A stretch of 64,000 nucleotides of DNA. It comes from SABI01 sp963678555 (GTDB taxonomy: Bacteria > Spirochaetota > Spirochaetia > Sphaerochaetales > Sphaerochaetaceae). Below the pieces are notes generated by a model that saw only the letters and a program-made list of their open reading frames with translations, was not told the origin of the DNA and made no database searches. Shown piece by piece: positions 41,288 to 51,044 of this stretch (the stretch's first letter is position 1; every line of letters starts with the position of its first letter). The translations under genes were made by a program, and so were the position numbers. The stretch spans positions 558,001 through 622,000 of the forward strand of contig OY782871.2 in NCBI GenBank assembly GCA_963678555.2, written 5' to 3'.

Positions 41288-43599
41288 TGTATTCGAACGT
41301 TGAGAGCCTTATCAGGACAGTCCAGAACCATTCCCGTGCCACTGTAATACTCATCATAGCCGTTACCCTTGCCTTCGGCATCCTTGCATTCACCGGTCTC
41401 GAATTCAGCGCCGATTACTCTGATATGATACCTGCTTCGAACAACCTGTTCGGTATCGATGGGAAAAGTGAAGAGGACTTCCCCTCTGACTATATCGTAA
41501 TGGTCACAAGCCCGGACCTTTTCAGTGTTACGGTGCTTGAACCTGTCCATGCAGCTCTTCAGGCAATGGCGGACCATCCTGATGTGGGAGACATCTCGTC
41601 AGTGTTCGATTATTCGACGATCGAGAAGAAGGGAGCCCGCCTGGTGACAGTCCCCCTCCTTCCCGAAACGAAGGACGACATATGGACACAGGAACGGGCA
41701 GACACCTTTAAGAAACGGGCCATGAATGACGATATCGTGTCCGGCTTGTTTGTCTCGGACGACAGGGAATCTCTGATCTTCTCCTTCAAGGTGCGCAATA
41801 ACGAACCTGCTCTCCTTGCCGACTTCAACCGGATCTTCGAGCCTGTCAAAGCTGTCGCGGATATTTCCTCGATCGGGGAGATCACCATTACAAACCGGGT
41901 CATGGAGTACCTTTCCCATGACCTCATCACCCTCCTGAGTCTTTCGTTTGCTGTCATCCTGCTGATCTACTTCATCAGTTTCCGGGCAAAACGGGCATCG
42001 TTCATCCCCTTCAGTCTCTCTGTAGTGGGTATCATATGGACACTGGGGGTTATGGCGCTTCTCGGCTTCCGCCTCACTGTGGTCAATATCGTCACTCCGG
42101 TTCTCGTCCTCACAATCGGCTCCTCCTACAGCATACATGTCCTCACCGAGTATTTTCAGAGTTACCATGAGGGTGATCCCAACTATATACAGACTTCGGT
42201 AGCCAGGATCGGAAGAACCATCATGCTCGCATGCATCACCGATATCGTGGGATTCCTCTCCCTCCTCATGGCACGAACCGATGCCTTCAAGGAATTCGGT
42301 ATCACGGTCTCGATAGGCATCACCTTCTGTGCCCTTCTTTCGGTCACCTATCTTCCTGCGGTACTGACAATCACCACAGCTCCGAGAACGCACCATATGA
42401 GGCATTTCCGTCACGGGTTCATCTCCCGTATCAGCAGAATACTGTCCCGGCGCGTTATGCAAAGGTGGCCGCTGTACCTTATCATCGCCCTCGGGGTTCT
42501 CATAGGGTTTCTGCTGACACGGAACTCTATCGGAATTCAGACCAACTATATGAACTACTTCCCCCGGAAGGAACAGCTGATCATCAACTCACTGGCTATC
42601 ACAAGAGAGTTCAAAGGGATTCACAACCATTACATCACGTTACAGGCTCCTGAGGGGGAAGAAGGGTATTTTCTCAGACCGGAGGTCCTTGAACGGACCT
42701 ACACGTTCGAACAGGCCCTGGCGGAAGAGACTGAGGACATCTCGAAGATCATGAGCTACGCACAGTACGTGGCTTTCATGAACAGAATCTATACAGGAGA
42801 GAGTGCGATCCCCTCTTCAACGGGACTGATACACCTTCTCAACCGGTTCATGATCATTCTCAGCCAGGACTCAAGCACTGAGGAGGCCTTCAGACTCCTG
42901 ATCAATGAGGACGGTAATCAGATTACCATCACGCTAAGAGCGTGGGATTCAAGCGAGGGAGACCTTCAGACAGTGGCTTCAGCGAAGAGGTTGAATGAGA
43001 TCATCCACTCCAAGGCGCCACTGCTGGGTGAGGGAGTCGAGATGACTCTCTGGGGGGACGGTACTGATGCCATCAGGTTCTCGGATTCGATCCAGGAGGA
43101 CCAGAGACGTGCGACGACCGTATCCTTTATCCTCGTCTTCCTCATTTCCGTGTTCTCATTCCGTTCGGTTCTCTTCGGCATCTACAGCATCATACCCATC
43201 ATGGTGGGAATCATGGCGAACTATGTGTTCATGTTCTTCACGCACATTCCATTCGACATCATCACCATCACCTTCACCAGTGTGATCATCGGAGTAGGAA
43301 TCGATGATGCGATCCATTTCCTCATCCGTTACAAACAGAAGGTGGATGGATCCCCGTCAGGCCGTACGGCCCTCCATCTGCGCGCCACTATTCGTGAGAC
43401 AGCGCGACCGATCCTTCTGACAACAGCGGCGATCGTACTGGGAATCTCGATGCTTGCGTTTGGTTCGTATGTGCCCATACGGTACTTCGGCATCCTCGTA
43501 TCAGTAAGCCTCCTGACCACCATGGTCTCGACCCTGATCATTCTGCCGCCCATCATCCTCGCTGTCGAAAAGGTACGGAACCGTTTCAGGCGCCGATAG
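41287..43599 (+). CDS. RND-superfamily transporter (MMPL/HAE3-like)
   Basis: A 770-residue membrane protein with two repeats, each one N-terminal TM, a large extracytoplasmic loop, and five clustered TMs (sterol-sensing-domain-like): segments near 20-37, 215-380, 400-420 and 600-760. VLTIGSSYSIHVLTEYFQ and VIIGVGIDDAIHFLIRYKQ carry the conserved Gly/Asp of TM4 and TM10. This is the hydrophobe/amphiphile exporter-3 type, acting without an obvious adaptor or outer-membrane partner nearby. Substrate unknown, probably lipid or hopanoid-like. Convergent with the AmrS gene, overlapping by 14 bp. Confidence 0.85.
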   Translation: MYSNVESLIRTVQNHSRATVILIIAVTLAFGILAFTGLEFSADYSDMIPASNNLFGIDGKSEEDFPSDYIVMVTSPDLFSVTVLEPVHAALQAMADHPDVGDISSVFDYSTIEKKGARLVTVPLLPETKDDIWTQERADTFKKRAMNDDIVSGLFVSDDRESLIFSFKVRNNEPALLADFNRIFEPVKAVADISSIGEITITNRVMEYLSHDLITLLSLSFAVILLIYFISFRAKRASFIPFSLSVVGIIWTLGVMALLGFRLTVVNIVTPVLVLTIGSSYSIHVLTEYFQSYHEGDPNYIQTSVARIGRTIMLACITDIVGFLSLLMARTDAFKEFGITVSIGITFCALLSVTYLPAVLTITTAPRTHHMRHFRHGFISRISRILSRRVMQRWPLYLIIALGVLIGFLLTRNSIGIQTNYMNYFPRKEQLIINSLAITREFKGIHNHYITLQAPEGEEGYFLRPEVLERTYTFEQALAEETEDISKIMSYAQYVAFMNRIYTGESAIPSSTGLIHLLNRFMIILSQDSSTEEAFRLLINEDGNQITITLRAWDSSEGDLQTVASAKRLNEIIHSKAPLLGEGVEMTLWGDGTDAIRFSDSIQEDQRRATTVSFILVFLISVFSFRSVLFGIYSIIPIMVGIMANYVFMFFTHIPFDIITITFTSVIIGVGIDDAIHFLIRYKQKVDGSPSGRTALHLRATIRETARPILLTTAAIVLGISMLAFGSYVPIRYFGILVSVSLLTTMVSTLIILPPIILAVEKVRNRFRRR

Positions 43600-44563
43600 C
43601 ACCGTAACGGCCGTACAGAGGGGAGCCGCACTTCGGACACCTCAGGTGGTGAGACGAGTCTGCCAACCCGTTGAGCGCATCCCGGGCTATCGTAGAGGAA
43701 CATTCGGGACAGGTGAGAACACCTGCGCCCGGATACTCCATATTCCCGAGGTAGACATGACTGATGCCGGTCTTCTGAGCCTCCAGGAAGCACTGCAGCA
43801 TAAGAGAACGCGAGGTGGGATCCCTGTCGGCCATCCGGAACGCAGGGAAAAACCGGGAAAGATGCCAGACCTGAACACCAATCTCCTTCAACAGAAGCCC
43901 GGTCTCCCGTACCCAGGAAGGTGTGTGAAACCCTTCGATCAGGAGAGTAGTCACTTCCACGATACTCTGTGTATGATTCACCCAGAAATCGATTGAATCC
44001 AGCACTGACTGATACGCGCCCTTCGCATGACAGACCTCCCGGTAGAACCGCTCATCACCCTTGAGATCGATATTCAGTGCATCGATGAGCGGGTGCAGGC
44101 TCTCCCGTGACTGGTGAGAGAAGGTTCCGTTGGTCACGAGCACATTGAGGAAACCTCTGTGGTGGAGTGCCTTGGCGAGGGGCAGTACAACATCCTGCCA
44201 TACGATGGGTTCTGAATAGGTATAACTGACTATGTGTGTTGCACCTGCATCTATCGCTGCGAGCACCTCCGAAGAGGTCAGATTTTCACGTACCGGCAGC
44301 TCACCGCGAACAAGTGAGTGATTCTGGCAGAAATCACAGAACAGATTGCACCCTGTCATCCCTATCGAAAAGGTAAAGGATCCGGGGTGAACATGATACA
44401 GTGGTTTCTTTTCGATCGGATCAATGTGCAAGGCTGCAAAGCGTTGAGCATCTACCGCTCTGAACATTCCTCTCTCGTTGCGAATGACTCTGCATACTCC
44501 CACCTCACCGTCACCGAGCAAACAGGAGCGATAACAGTAGGGACAGTGACGTTGTTCAGCCAC
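43586..44563 (-). CDS. amrS: AmmeMemoRadiSam system radical SAM enzyme
   Basis: A 325-residue radical SAM protein. The [4Fe-4S] motif is C72-x3-C76-x2-C79 (CNLFCDFC), flanked by FSIGMTGCNLFCDFCQNHSL; Cys pairs occur at the N-terminus (CPYCYRSC) and C-terminus (CPEC...CPKC). This family always occurs with MEMO and AMMECR1 homologues, as here. The reaction is unknown. Starts with GTG, overlapping the AMMECR1 end by 8 bp. Confidence 0.9.
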   Translation of the reverse strand: MAEQRHCPYCYRSCLLGDGEVGVCRVIRNERGMFRAVDAQRFAALHIDPIEKKPLYHVHPGSFTFSIGMTGCNLFCDFCQNHSLVRGELPVRENLTSSEVLAAIDAGATHIVSYTYSEPIVWQDVVLPLAKALHHRGFLNVLVTNGTFSHQSRESLHPLIDALNIDLKGDERFYREVCHAKGAYQSVLDSIDFWVNHTQSIVEVTTLLIEGFHTPSWVRETGLLLKEIGVQVWHLSRFFPAFRMADRDPTSRSLMLQCFLEAQKTGISHVYLGNMEYPGAGVLTCPECSSTIARDALNGLADSSHHLRCPKCGSPLYGRYGAIGA

Positions 44564-45121
44564 CGATTTGACCAGAGGCCCGGGAGGTGGTAAACGTATA
44601 GTAGCTTCCCTTGCCCGAACTGTAGAACGTCGGTGGAAGAGATGCCTTCAGGCACAGCTGACCGAGCAGGCGCTCAAGCGTCCATTTCTGCTCCACCGGG
44701 ACCTCGGGGAGAAAGAGCGCATGATGACCCTGATACCGGAACATCACACCGTCGATGCCGAGTCGTATCCTTCTCACATCGTCTATTTCTCTCATCTCGG
44801 ACAGGACCGACACCGAAAGGGTGAGGTGTTTCAACTCCTCTATCCTCAGGGGGCGGAAACGGGGGTCCTGAAAGGCCGCCTTCTTCGCCATCGTATAGAT
44901 GCTTTCATACAGAGGAGTGTTCCCCTCCCCTGTACTCCCTATACACCCCCTGAGCTGTTTAGAAGGTTCCTGCTGCACACTCACGAACACCCCGGGGATT
45001 TCTGCAGTTCTACCGGAGGGCTCTGCCGGATAAGGGAATAGGTGAAGGGAGTGTATCCGATCAGTTCCTCGACAATCGCTTCATAAGCGATTGTGAGCAT
45101 CAGAATCTCATGTTCATTCAT
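44556..45121 (-). pseudogene. amrA: AMMECR1-domain protein (AmmeMemoRadiSam system A), frameshifted
   Basis: Two frames make one protein. From ATG 45121 the first 43 residues (MNEHEILMLTIAYEAIVEEL...PPVELQKSP) match the AMMECR1 N-terminus, then the frame stops at 44981-44983. The remainder (GVFVSVQQ..., LRGCIGS, and the C-terminal VEQKWTLERLLGQLCLKA) continues in the -1 frame and ends at 44556. The junction is a CCCCGGGG run (about 44991-44998). Joined, the product is about 188 residues, normal for the family. A -1 slip on C-CCG-GGG restores it exactly; a one-base loss or sequencing error is the alternative. Confidence 0.85.
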
Positions 45122-45123
45122 GC

Positions 45124-46008
45124 CTACCTCCCGAACAGCACCGATGCGTAGGTGACGAATGAATCCCCACTGTCCGGACCCATATCCTTCGATGTGTAGT
45201 AGTCATGCAGTATTCCCCGCAGACCGATGAGACGTGCAAACCTCGAAAGAAGCGCGAACGCTCCGTAGCCGCACATCGTCGAGTGCTGAGGACGGGACAC
45301 CGGATTCGAACCGGAGAGGAACGAATTGATCAGGGCAGCATCATCTTCCCGTACGCGGGAGAGAATCTCACTCTCGGATCTGTCACTGTAGGGAGTATTG
45401 ACATACAGATTCCCCCAGTGCGTGATATCGCTCGAGGCGAGGATCAGCGTCTCTTCCAGAGGGATCCCTTTTCTTTTCAACGCTTCGGCGATGGAAGCAG
45501 CGGTTGTATCCGCTGCGGAAGGAGAACTGAAGGAGGAGGCAAGAAGCACCTCCACCCCTATTTCAGAGCCCTGCCTCTTCTGCTGGTAGGCAAGATGAAG
45601 CAGGGGCATCTCCACTGCATGTTCTATACTTATGAATGAATTATTTATCGTTACAGGATAGGTGATATCGAGAGGAGCATGCCTCAGATCACCAAGTGGG
45701 GTATGGTAGGTCGTATACGTATCACCCACTATGCGGTCAGAGAGTATGTGGTAGTGATGTGAAGGAGCAAGTATCAGTGCGAAGGAGACAGGGGTGGAGC
45801 GGTGAGCCAGAGCCTGGCTACTGCCCCGGTTGGAATAGGCAAGGCCTGCATGAGGAACCACAGCAGCATACACCTCGTCAAGCTGACAAGACTCACCTTT
45901 CTGCTGATCCACCATCATTGAGATCTCAGATTCCAATTGACTACCGACGCTGCTGTAAAATCTATTGCTGTATATACACGGTCGTACAGATCCTACTGTT
46001 CGACTCAT
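45124..46008 (-). CDS. amrB: MEMO-family protein (AmmeMemoRadiSam system B)
   Basis: A 294-residue protein of the MEMO1 family, related to class III extradiol dioxygenases. AAVVPHAGLAYSNRGSSQALA with the metal-ligand His, APSHHYH, and ASSDITHWG are the conserved histidine-bearing blocks. Three residues after its stop the AMMECR1 gene begins, so amrB-amrA-amrS form one operon. ATG at 46008 is preceded by AAGGAAGG. Function in bacteria unknown. Confidence 0.9.
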   Translation of the reverse strand: MSRTVGSVRPCIYSNRFYSSVGSQLESEISMMVDQQKGESCQLDEVYAAVVPHAGLAYSNRGSSQALAHRSTPVSFALILAPSHHYHILSDRIVGDTYTTYHTPLGDLRHAPLDITYPVTINNSFISIEHAVEMPLLHLAYQQKRQGSEIGVEVLLASSFSSPSAADTTAASIAEALKRKGIPLEETLILASSDITHWGNLYVNTPYSDRSESEILSRVREDDAALINSFLSGSNPVSRPQHSTMCGYGAFALLSRFARLIGLRGILHDYYTSKDMGPDSGDSFVTYASVLFGR

Positions 46009-46029
46009 TTCCTTCCTTTACTTCTTAAT

Positions 46030-46069
46030 GTAAGTATACACCTTTTTACACCCTTGTCAAAATACTTAC
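46030..46069 (-). promoter_or_regulatory. AmmeMemoRadiSam operon promoter within an inverted repeat
   Basis: On the minus strand TTGACA (46055-46060) and TATACT (46033-46038) are 16 bp apart, 25 bp before the MEMO gene. An inverted repeat GTAAGTAT (46030-46037) and ATACTTAC (46062-46069) brackets the promoter with 24 bp between arms, suggesting a looping or dimer-pair operator. Confidence 0.55.
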
Positions 46070-46177
46070 CGATAAAAATTATAATCATTCAGAACATGGA
46101 AAGAGTTTTTCTATCAGATACAGAACCGAAGAGCGGGGGTCTTCCTCAGAGCCCCTCTTTTCGCGTATACTCTCTCC

Positions 46178-47032
46178 ATGAGCAGATCACGAATCAGCGG
46201 CAACTACCACACCCATTGCGGCCTGGACGACGGCCAGGGGACGATGGAAGACATTGTTCTCAGTGCTATATCGAAAGGTTTCACAGCCCTGGGTTTTTCC
46301 TGTCACACGCCCACAGACATTGAGGATGAGTGGCATATGAGACGAGAGGATTTCCCCTACTATCTGGGTGAACTGAAACGACTCAAGGAAGTCTACCGGG
46401 ACAGAATTGAACTCTACGCAGGACTTGAGCTCGACTATCTCGAAGATACCGATACACTTGCAGGCAGTGAGTATACCGAACAGCTGGACTACACGATTGC
46501 CTCGGTTCATCTCATGAAACACAGTACAAGCGGAAGGTATCTTTCCATCGACGGCCCTATAGAGGAGTTCACGGCCCTTCTCGAGGATACCTTTCACGGA
46601 AGCATGGAGCAGTTCGCCCGACACTACTTCACGCTTCAGGAACGGATGATCTCCTCTCATGCATTCGATATACTCGGACACTGCGATCTTATAAAGAAAC
46701 ATAACAGGGATGAGCGTTTCTTCGATCCGTCTTCCCCCTGGTACAGAAAAGCCTGGACATCGTTCCTCCACCAGGCGGCGAAGCACACGGTCAGGATCGA
46801 AGTGAACACCGGAGGAGTCGCCCGGGGAGCGACGAGTGAAGTCTATCCCTCCCCCGAGATGATCCGTAAGTGCACTGAACTCTCAGTCCCTCTGATGCTC
46901 AACAGTGATGCGCACCGCAGTGACCACCTTGATTTCAGTTTCTCCGGAACAGAAGACCTTCTCATCCAGTCGGGTGTCCGTTCACTCGACATATTGGAGC
47001 ATGGCTTCTGGACCACGGTTTCGATTATGTGA
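46178..47032 (+). CDS. PHP-family histidinol-phosphatase-like protein
   Basis: A 284-residue HisK/HisJ-type PHP phosphoesterase: GNYHTHCGLDDGQG (first metal motif), GFSCHTPTD, AGLELDY, DYTIASVH, SSHAFDILGHCDLIKKH, and EVNTGG. Residues match the trinuclear metal site of the family. No other his genes are near, so the substrate may differ from histidinol phosphate. It seems to be leaderless: TATACT (46166-46171) ends six bases before the ATG and there is no Shine-Dalgarno. Confidence 0.82.
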   Translation: MSRSRISGNYHTHCGLDDGQGTMEDIVLSAISKGFTALGFSCHTPTDIEDEWHMRREDFPYYLGELKRLKEVYRDRIELYAGLELDYLEDTDTLAGSEYTEQLDYTIASVHLMKHSTSGRYLSIDGPIEEFTALLEDTFHGSMEQFARHYFTLQERMISSHAFDILGHCDLIKKHNRDERFFDPSSPWYRKAWTSFLHQAAKHTVRIEVNTGGVARGATSEVYPSPEMIRKCTELSVPLMLNSDAHRSDHLDFSFSGTEDLLIQSGVRSLDILEHGFWTTVSIM

Positions 47033-47074
47033 ATCGGCGGGTTTCGATTCTGTGAACTGCAGCAGGGCCTCATG

Positions 47075-47103
47075 TTGACGAGACCACAGAGGAGTTATAG
47101 TAT
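47075..47103 (+). promoter_or_regulatory. lacI promoter, predicted leaderless start
   Basis: TTGACG (47075-47080) and TAGTAT (47098-47103) with 17 bp spacing. The start would lie within two or three bases of the ATG at 47112. The only GGAG in the region is 17 bases away, too far for a ribosome binding site. Confidence 0.5.
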
Positions 47104-47111
47104 ATTACTGT

Positions 47112-48080
47112 ATGAAAAGGAATAAGATAACAATCTCCTGCATAGCAGAAGAGGCTGGAGTTGGTGTAGGCACTGTTTCCCGTGTGCTGAACAACTCTCC
47201 GAATGTAAAACCATCCACCCGGGAGAAAGTCCTGGATATCATCAAAGTAAAGGGATACACCCCGAATATCAACGCACGAGGTCTGGCGAGAAAGGATTCT
47301 CAGCGTATCACGATAGGGATTCTTCTACCTGACCTCACTAACCACTTCTTTCTCGAGATCTTTGAGAAGATGTTTCACCAGTTTCGAGGAAGAGGGTATG
47401 ACGTTCTGCTGTTCAACTACGAGCGTCACGATCCAGACACCATCCAGAAAGTGCTGAACGCACAGATCTCCTACCTTTTCGTGTTCGCATTCTCCCTTGA
47501 CGAGACTGAGACCGGAATTCTTTCCCGTTGTCACGTACCCCTCATATATGTCGGCATCAACGTACCCGGAGCATGCTGCGTCTTAAGTGATGGATATGCC
47601 GGTGGCGCTCTGGCAGCCGACTACCTTCTGGGAAAAGGTTCTGTTTCTCCCTGCTACATAGCTATCAAACCCGAGGGAGATCAGGACAGACAGAGATTCT
47701 TGGGGTTCATCGACCGCATGAAAGAGCGGGGAATGAGCGGGGAGATCGATATCTATCATTCACGCCTTACCGAGAACGACGGGTATCTCCTGGGCCTGAA
47801 GATCCTGAAAAAAGGTGTACATGACGGTATTTTCTGCTTTTGTGACGATATCGCAGTGGGAGTCGCACGAGCTGTACGGGAACAGGGTGCTTCGGTGAGA
47901 GTCATCGGATACGACGGCATCTCGCTTTCCCGCCATCTGAAGATCTCAACGATAAGCCAGAACCCTGCATTGCTGGGGCATGTAGCGGCAGAGAATATGA
48001 TACGCCTCATCCTCAAGTCACAGTTGCCTGAGGAGAAGCATATAGTGGTGCATCCAACGCTTATTGACTTTGATTCGTAA
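47112..48080 (+). CDS. LacI-family transcriptional regulator
   Basis: A 322-residue sugar-responsive repressor. The N-terminal helix-turn-helix and hinge (ISCIAEEAGVGVGTVSRVLNNSPNVKPSTREKV, then NARGLARKDSQRITIGILLP) and a periplasmic-binding-like effector domain (SDGYAGGALAADYLL, VIGYDGISLSRHLKISTISQ) are all present. It faces the GH65 operon tail-to-tail with 15 bp between stops and most likely controls that operon through the palindrome at 54480-54493. Confidence 0.9.
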   Translation: MKRNKITISCIAEEAGVGVGTVSRVLNNSPNVKPSTREKVLDIIKVKGYTPNINARGLARKDSQRITIGILLPDLTNHFFLEIFEKMFHQFRGRGYDVLLFNYERHDPDTIQKVLNAQISYLFVFAFSLDETETGILSRCHVPLIYVGINVPGACCVLSDGYAGGALAADYLLGKGSVSPCYIAIKPEGDQDRQRFLGFIDRMKERGMSGEIDIYHSRLTENDGYLLGLKILKKGVHDGIFCFCDDIAVGVARAVREQGASVRVIGYDGISLSRHLKISTISQNPALLGHVAAENMIRLILKSQLPEEKHIVVHPTLIDFDS

Positions 48081-48095
48081 AGGAAGGATACACTC

Positions 48096-51041
48096 TTACA
48101 CGAACAGCTCCAGACATCGATCAAAGGAGAGCTCCGCGGTGGTTGACACATGGACATCACATTCAGAGGGATCAACAGCCTCTCCTATACCTGCAGCTCT
48201 CATTCCGCCGGAGCGTATGGCCTGAATGCCGGGAGGCGCATCCTCTATACCCAGGCACTCTTCCGGCAGCAGCGACAAAGCCTGAGAAGCACGCAGAAAG
48301 ACCTCAGGATCGGGTTTGCCCCTAGTCACCTCTCCAGCGGGCACGATATAGTCAAACCAGGATTCAAGAGAAAGCCTGCTGATGATATACGAGGCATTCC
48401 TGCTGGCAGACGCGACGGCGGTGGCTATCCCCTGTTTCTTCAATTCTGCAAGGAATCTCAATATTCCGGGCAGTACATCATGTGAGCTGAGCCCTCCCAG
48501 AGATTCACGGTACCACCTGTTTTTCGTATCACTCATCTCAGAGATCTGGTCCTCACTCAGGTGTACGTTATTCACCTGTGCGATGATATTCAGAGAATCC
48601 GTACGACTCACTCCTCTGAGCCTGTCGTTTATCGAATGATCGAAGTGCCATCCCTGCTCGTCACACAGTCGTGCCCAGGCCCGGTAGTGGTACTCATCGG
48701 TGCTCGTGATCACTCCGTCAAGGTCGAAGACAACCGCCTTGAGAGCCGGCCGTGATGAGACCTCAATACCCTCAGCGTTCACCTGAAGCCTGTCACTGCG
48801 GTGATACAGGACAAGGTCGCCCTCATAGCTATACCGTGTCGTCTCCCCGGTGATCTCCACCCGGAGAGGTTTCCCTCTCAGCAGGAGGGTGAAACTGATC
48901 CTCTGTATACCCGCCGGAAGAACCGGTCTGAACCGGGGTATGCCGTCAATCCACCTCAGACCGGCCATTCCATAGACGATTGCCATCCAGGACCCGCCCA
49001 TCGCTGCCGTATGCAGTCCATCCTGAGTGTTGCGGTGCAGATTCTGCCTGTCCATCAGTATCGTCTGCTGTGCATACGCATACCCGCCTGACTCGTCCAG
49101 ACAGTCAAAGGCTACGATTCCCTCAATGCAGGCAGACAGCGATGAATCGCCTGTGGTGAGGGGGTGATAGTAATCATAGGAACGTTTCACATCATACGGA
49201 GCGAACCGGTCAGGGAGAAGGAACATGGAAAGAATCGTGTCAGCCTGTTTTATCACCTGATGGCGATAGATCACCATGGGATGATAATGCAGGAGCATCG
49301 GGTGGAGGATCTCTCCCCTCTTCTCAACATCCCATTTCTCGAGGGAAAGGAAACGCTCATCCTGTGCATATATTCCCAGCTCTCTGTCATACGGCAGGCG
49401 CATCTTCTGTGCGGCTTCCTTCCATACCTCCACTTCATCAGCATCGAGCGCGATAGCTTCGCACACCTGGGTGAGCATCGGTGATGAGCGCATGTCAAGC
49501 TCACTGTACAGTGCTGCAGCCCGTTTCATGTGATAGGCTGCCATTGCATTGGTATAGGTGTTGTTATCAACCAGAGCCGAATACTCATCCGGACCGGTCA
49601 CCTGATGGATGCAGAACGCTCCCCCCTGTGCTTCATTGAAGAAGCCGAGGTCCGCATAGAGACGAGCCGTTTCGAACAGAAGTTCAAGGGCTCCCTCTTC
49701 GAGAATTGAATCATCTCCGGTGATATCGAGATAGCTGAATATGCTGTAGGCGATATCGGCATTGATATGATACTGCGCCGTCCCAGCCGGGAAATAGGAG
49801 GAGGCTTCCAGCCCGTTGATCGTCCTCCAGGGGAACAGTGCCCCTCTCTGGTTCATCTCGCGGGCTCGCTCGCGAGCCTTCTGGAGTATATGGATACGGT
49901 AGGAAATGAGAGCTCTGGCAGTGGGCGGACTGGTGAGTGTGAAGAACGGCATCCCGTAGATCTCCGTATCCCAGAAGTAATGACCTTCATACCCGCTACC
50001 GGTCAGGCCCTTGGCCGACAGGCTGCTTCTGCCGTCCGTCCCCACCGACTGGTGGAGTTGGAATATGTTGAGCATCATCGCTTCATTGAGGTCATCCGAT
50101 CCTTCTATCTCCACCCTGTGGATATCCCAGAACGTACGGAAATGTTCTCTCTGTTCCTCAATCAGATCATCGAAGGAGAGGCTTCTGAGGAGATCCTCGT
50201 TTTTCTGCACGGTCTCTTCAGAAATTTCCCTGCCCTCTTCCTTTTCACTCATATAGGAGAACAGTGAGGAACACGTCACTTCACTCCCTTCAATCGTGTA
50301 CACGATGTGAGGATAATCACGGGAATCCCGCTGGTGGGAGGAGATGACACGGTCGCTGTCAAACACATCCATAGTGGAAGCAATCACGGTAATCCTGCTG
50401 TGCTGTGTGGTGAAGCCCGTTCGAAAACCGAAAGATGCATGCCTGTCTGCCGTGAAGAACGAACTTGAGATCAATTCCAGAGGCTGCACATGGGCCGTCT
50501 GTTTTCTCGGATCCGAGCTCTCTTCACCAGCTGCAGTTTCATAGGCGAGTCCATGGTGGATCGTGATGCGCTCCCTGCTGTTGCAGCGTACAGATACCCT
50601 GACACCTCCGAGACTGGTACGGTGCATGGCAATCAGGGCTTCAACCTTCACGTCGGCTTCAAGCCCGGAACCATCCGCCCAGTGATACCGGTAGGAGAAC
50701 AGACCGTTTGTGAAATCAAGCTCCCGATGATAGCTCCCGGGAACTGAAGTGTCGACAGAAACTCGTTGAGAACCGATGAATACGGTGAACTGCCGCACAT
50801 CGGGCAGTTCCACCATCGTCTGATTCACCCGCGCAAGACCATAGGCATCCTCCGGATACCTGATGGCGCTTGTTTCATACAATCCATTCATGTATACGGC
50901 GGGATGATGGGCAACTGAGCGGTCAAGATGGTACCCTCTGGCACCGATATGACCGTTTCCTATTGCATAGAGGCTCTCATACCGACCAATATCTTCCAGA
51001 GCACGTGCATCGTCACTCATCAGGTATATCTGCTGGTTCAT
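48096..51041 (-). CDS. Fusion of GH65 disaccharide phosphorylase and beta-phosphoglucomutase
   Basis: A 981-residue bifunctional enzyme. Residues 1-760 are glycoside hydrolase family 65 (ESLYAIGNGHIGARG, HYFWDTEIYGMPFF, and TGPDEYSALVDNNTYTN with the catalytic Glu), as in maltose, kojibiose or trehalose phosphorylases, which release beta-glucose 1-phosphate. Residues 767-981 are a HAD-fold beta-phosphoglucomutase (VFDLDGVITST with D773/D775; GEVTRGKPDPEVF; IEDAPPG), which turns that product into glucose 6-phosphate. Fusion would channel the intermediate. Last gene of the alpha-glucoside ABC operon, 3 bp after the MalG-like permease gene. Confidence 0.9.
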   Translation of the reverse strand: MNQQIYLMSDDARALEDIGRYESLYAIGNGHIGARGYHLDRSVAHHPAVYMNGLYETSAIRYPEDAYGLARVNQTMVELPDVRQFTVFIGSQRVSVDTSVPGSYHRELDFTNGLFSYRYHWADGSGLEADVKVEALIAMHRTSLGGVRVSVRCNSRERITIHHGLAYETAAGEESSDPRKQTAHVQPLELISSSFFTADRHASFGFRTGFTTQHSRITVIASTMDVFDSDRVISSHQRDSRDYPHIVYTIEGSEVTCSSLFSYMSEKEEGREISEETVQKNEDLLRSLSFDDLIEEQREHFRTFWDIHRVEIEGSDDLNEAMMLNIFQLHQSVGTDGRSSLSAKGLTGSGYEGHYFWDTEIYGMPFFTLTSPPTARALISYRIHILQKARERAREMNQRGALFPWRTINGLEASSYFPAGTAQYHINADIAYSIFSYLDITGDDSILEEGALELLFETARLYADLGFFNEAQGGAFCIHQVTGPDEYSALVDNNTYTNAMAAYHMKRAAALYSELDMRSSPMLTQVCEAIALDADEVEVWKEAAQKMRLPYDRELGIYAQDERFLSLEKWDVEKRGEILHPMLLHYHPMVIYRHQVIKQADTILSMFLLPDRFAPYDVKRSYDYYHPLTTGDSSLSACIEGIVAFDCLDESGGYAYAQQTILMDRQNLHRNTQDGLHTAAMGGSWMAIVYGMAGLRWIDGIPRFRPVLPAGIQRISFTLLLRGKPLRVEITGETTRYSYEGDLVLYHRSDRLQVNAEGIEVSSRPALKAVVFDLDGVITSTDEYHYRAWARLCDEQGWHFDHSINDRLRGVSRTDSLNIIAQVNNVHLSEDQISEMSDTKNRWYRESLGGLSSHDVLPGILRFLAELKKQGIATAVASASRNASYIISRLSLESWFDYIVPAGEVTRGKPDPEVFLRASQALSLLPEECLGIEDAPPGIQAIRSGGMRAAGIGEAVDPSECDVHVSTTAELSFDRCLELFV

Positions 51042-51044
51042 TGG

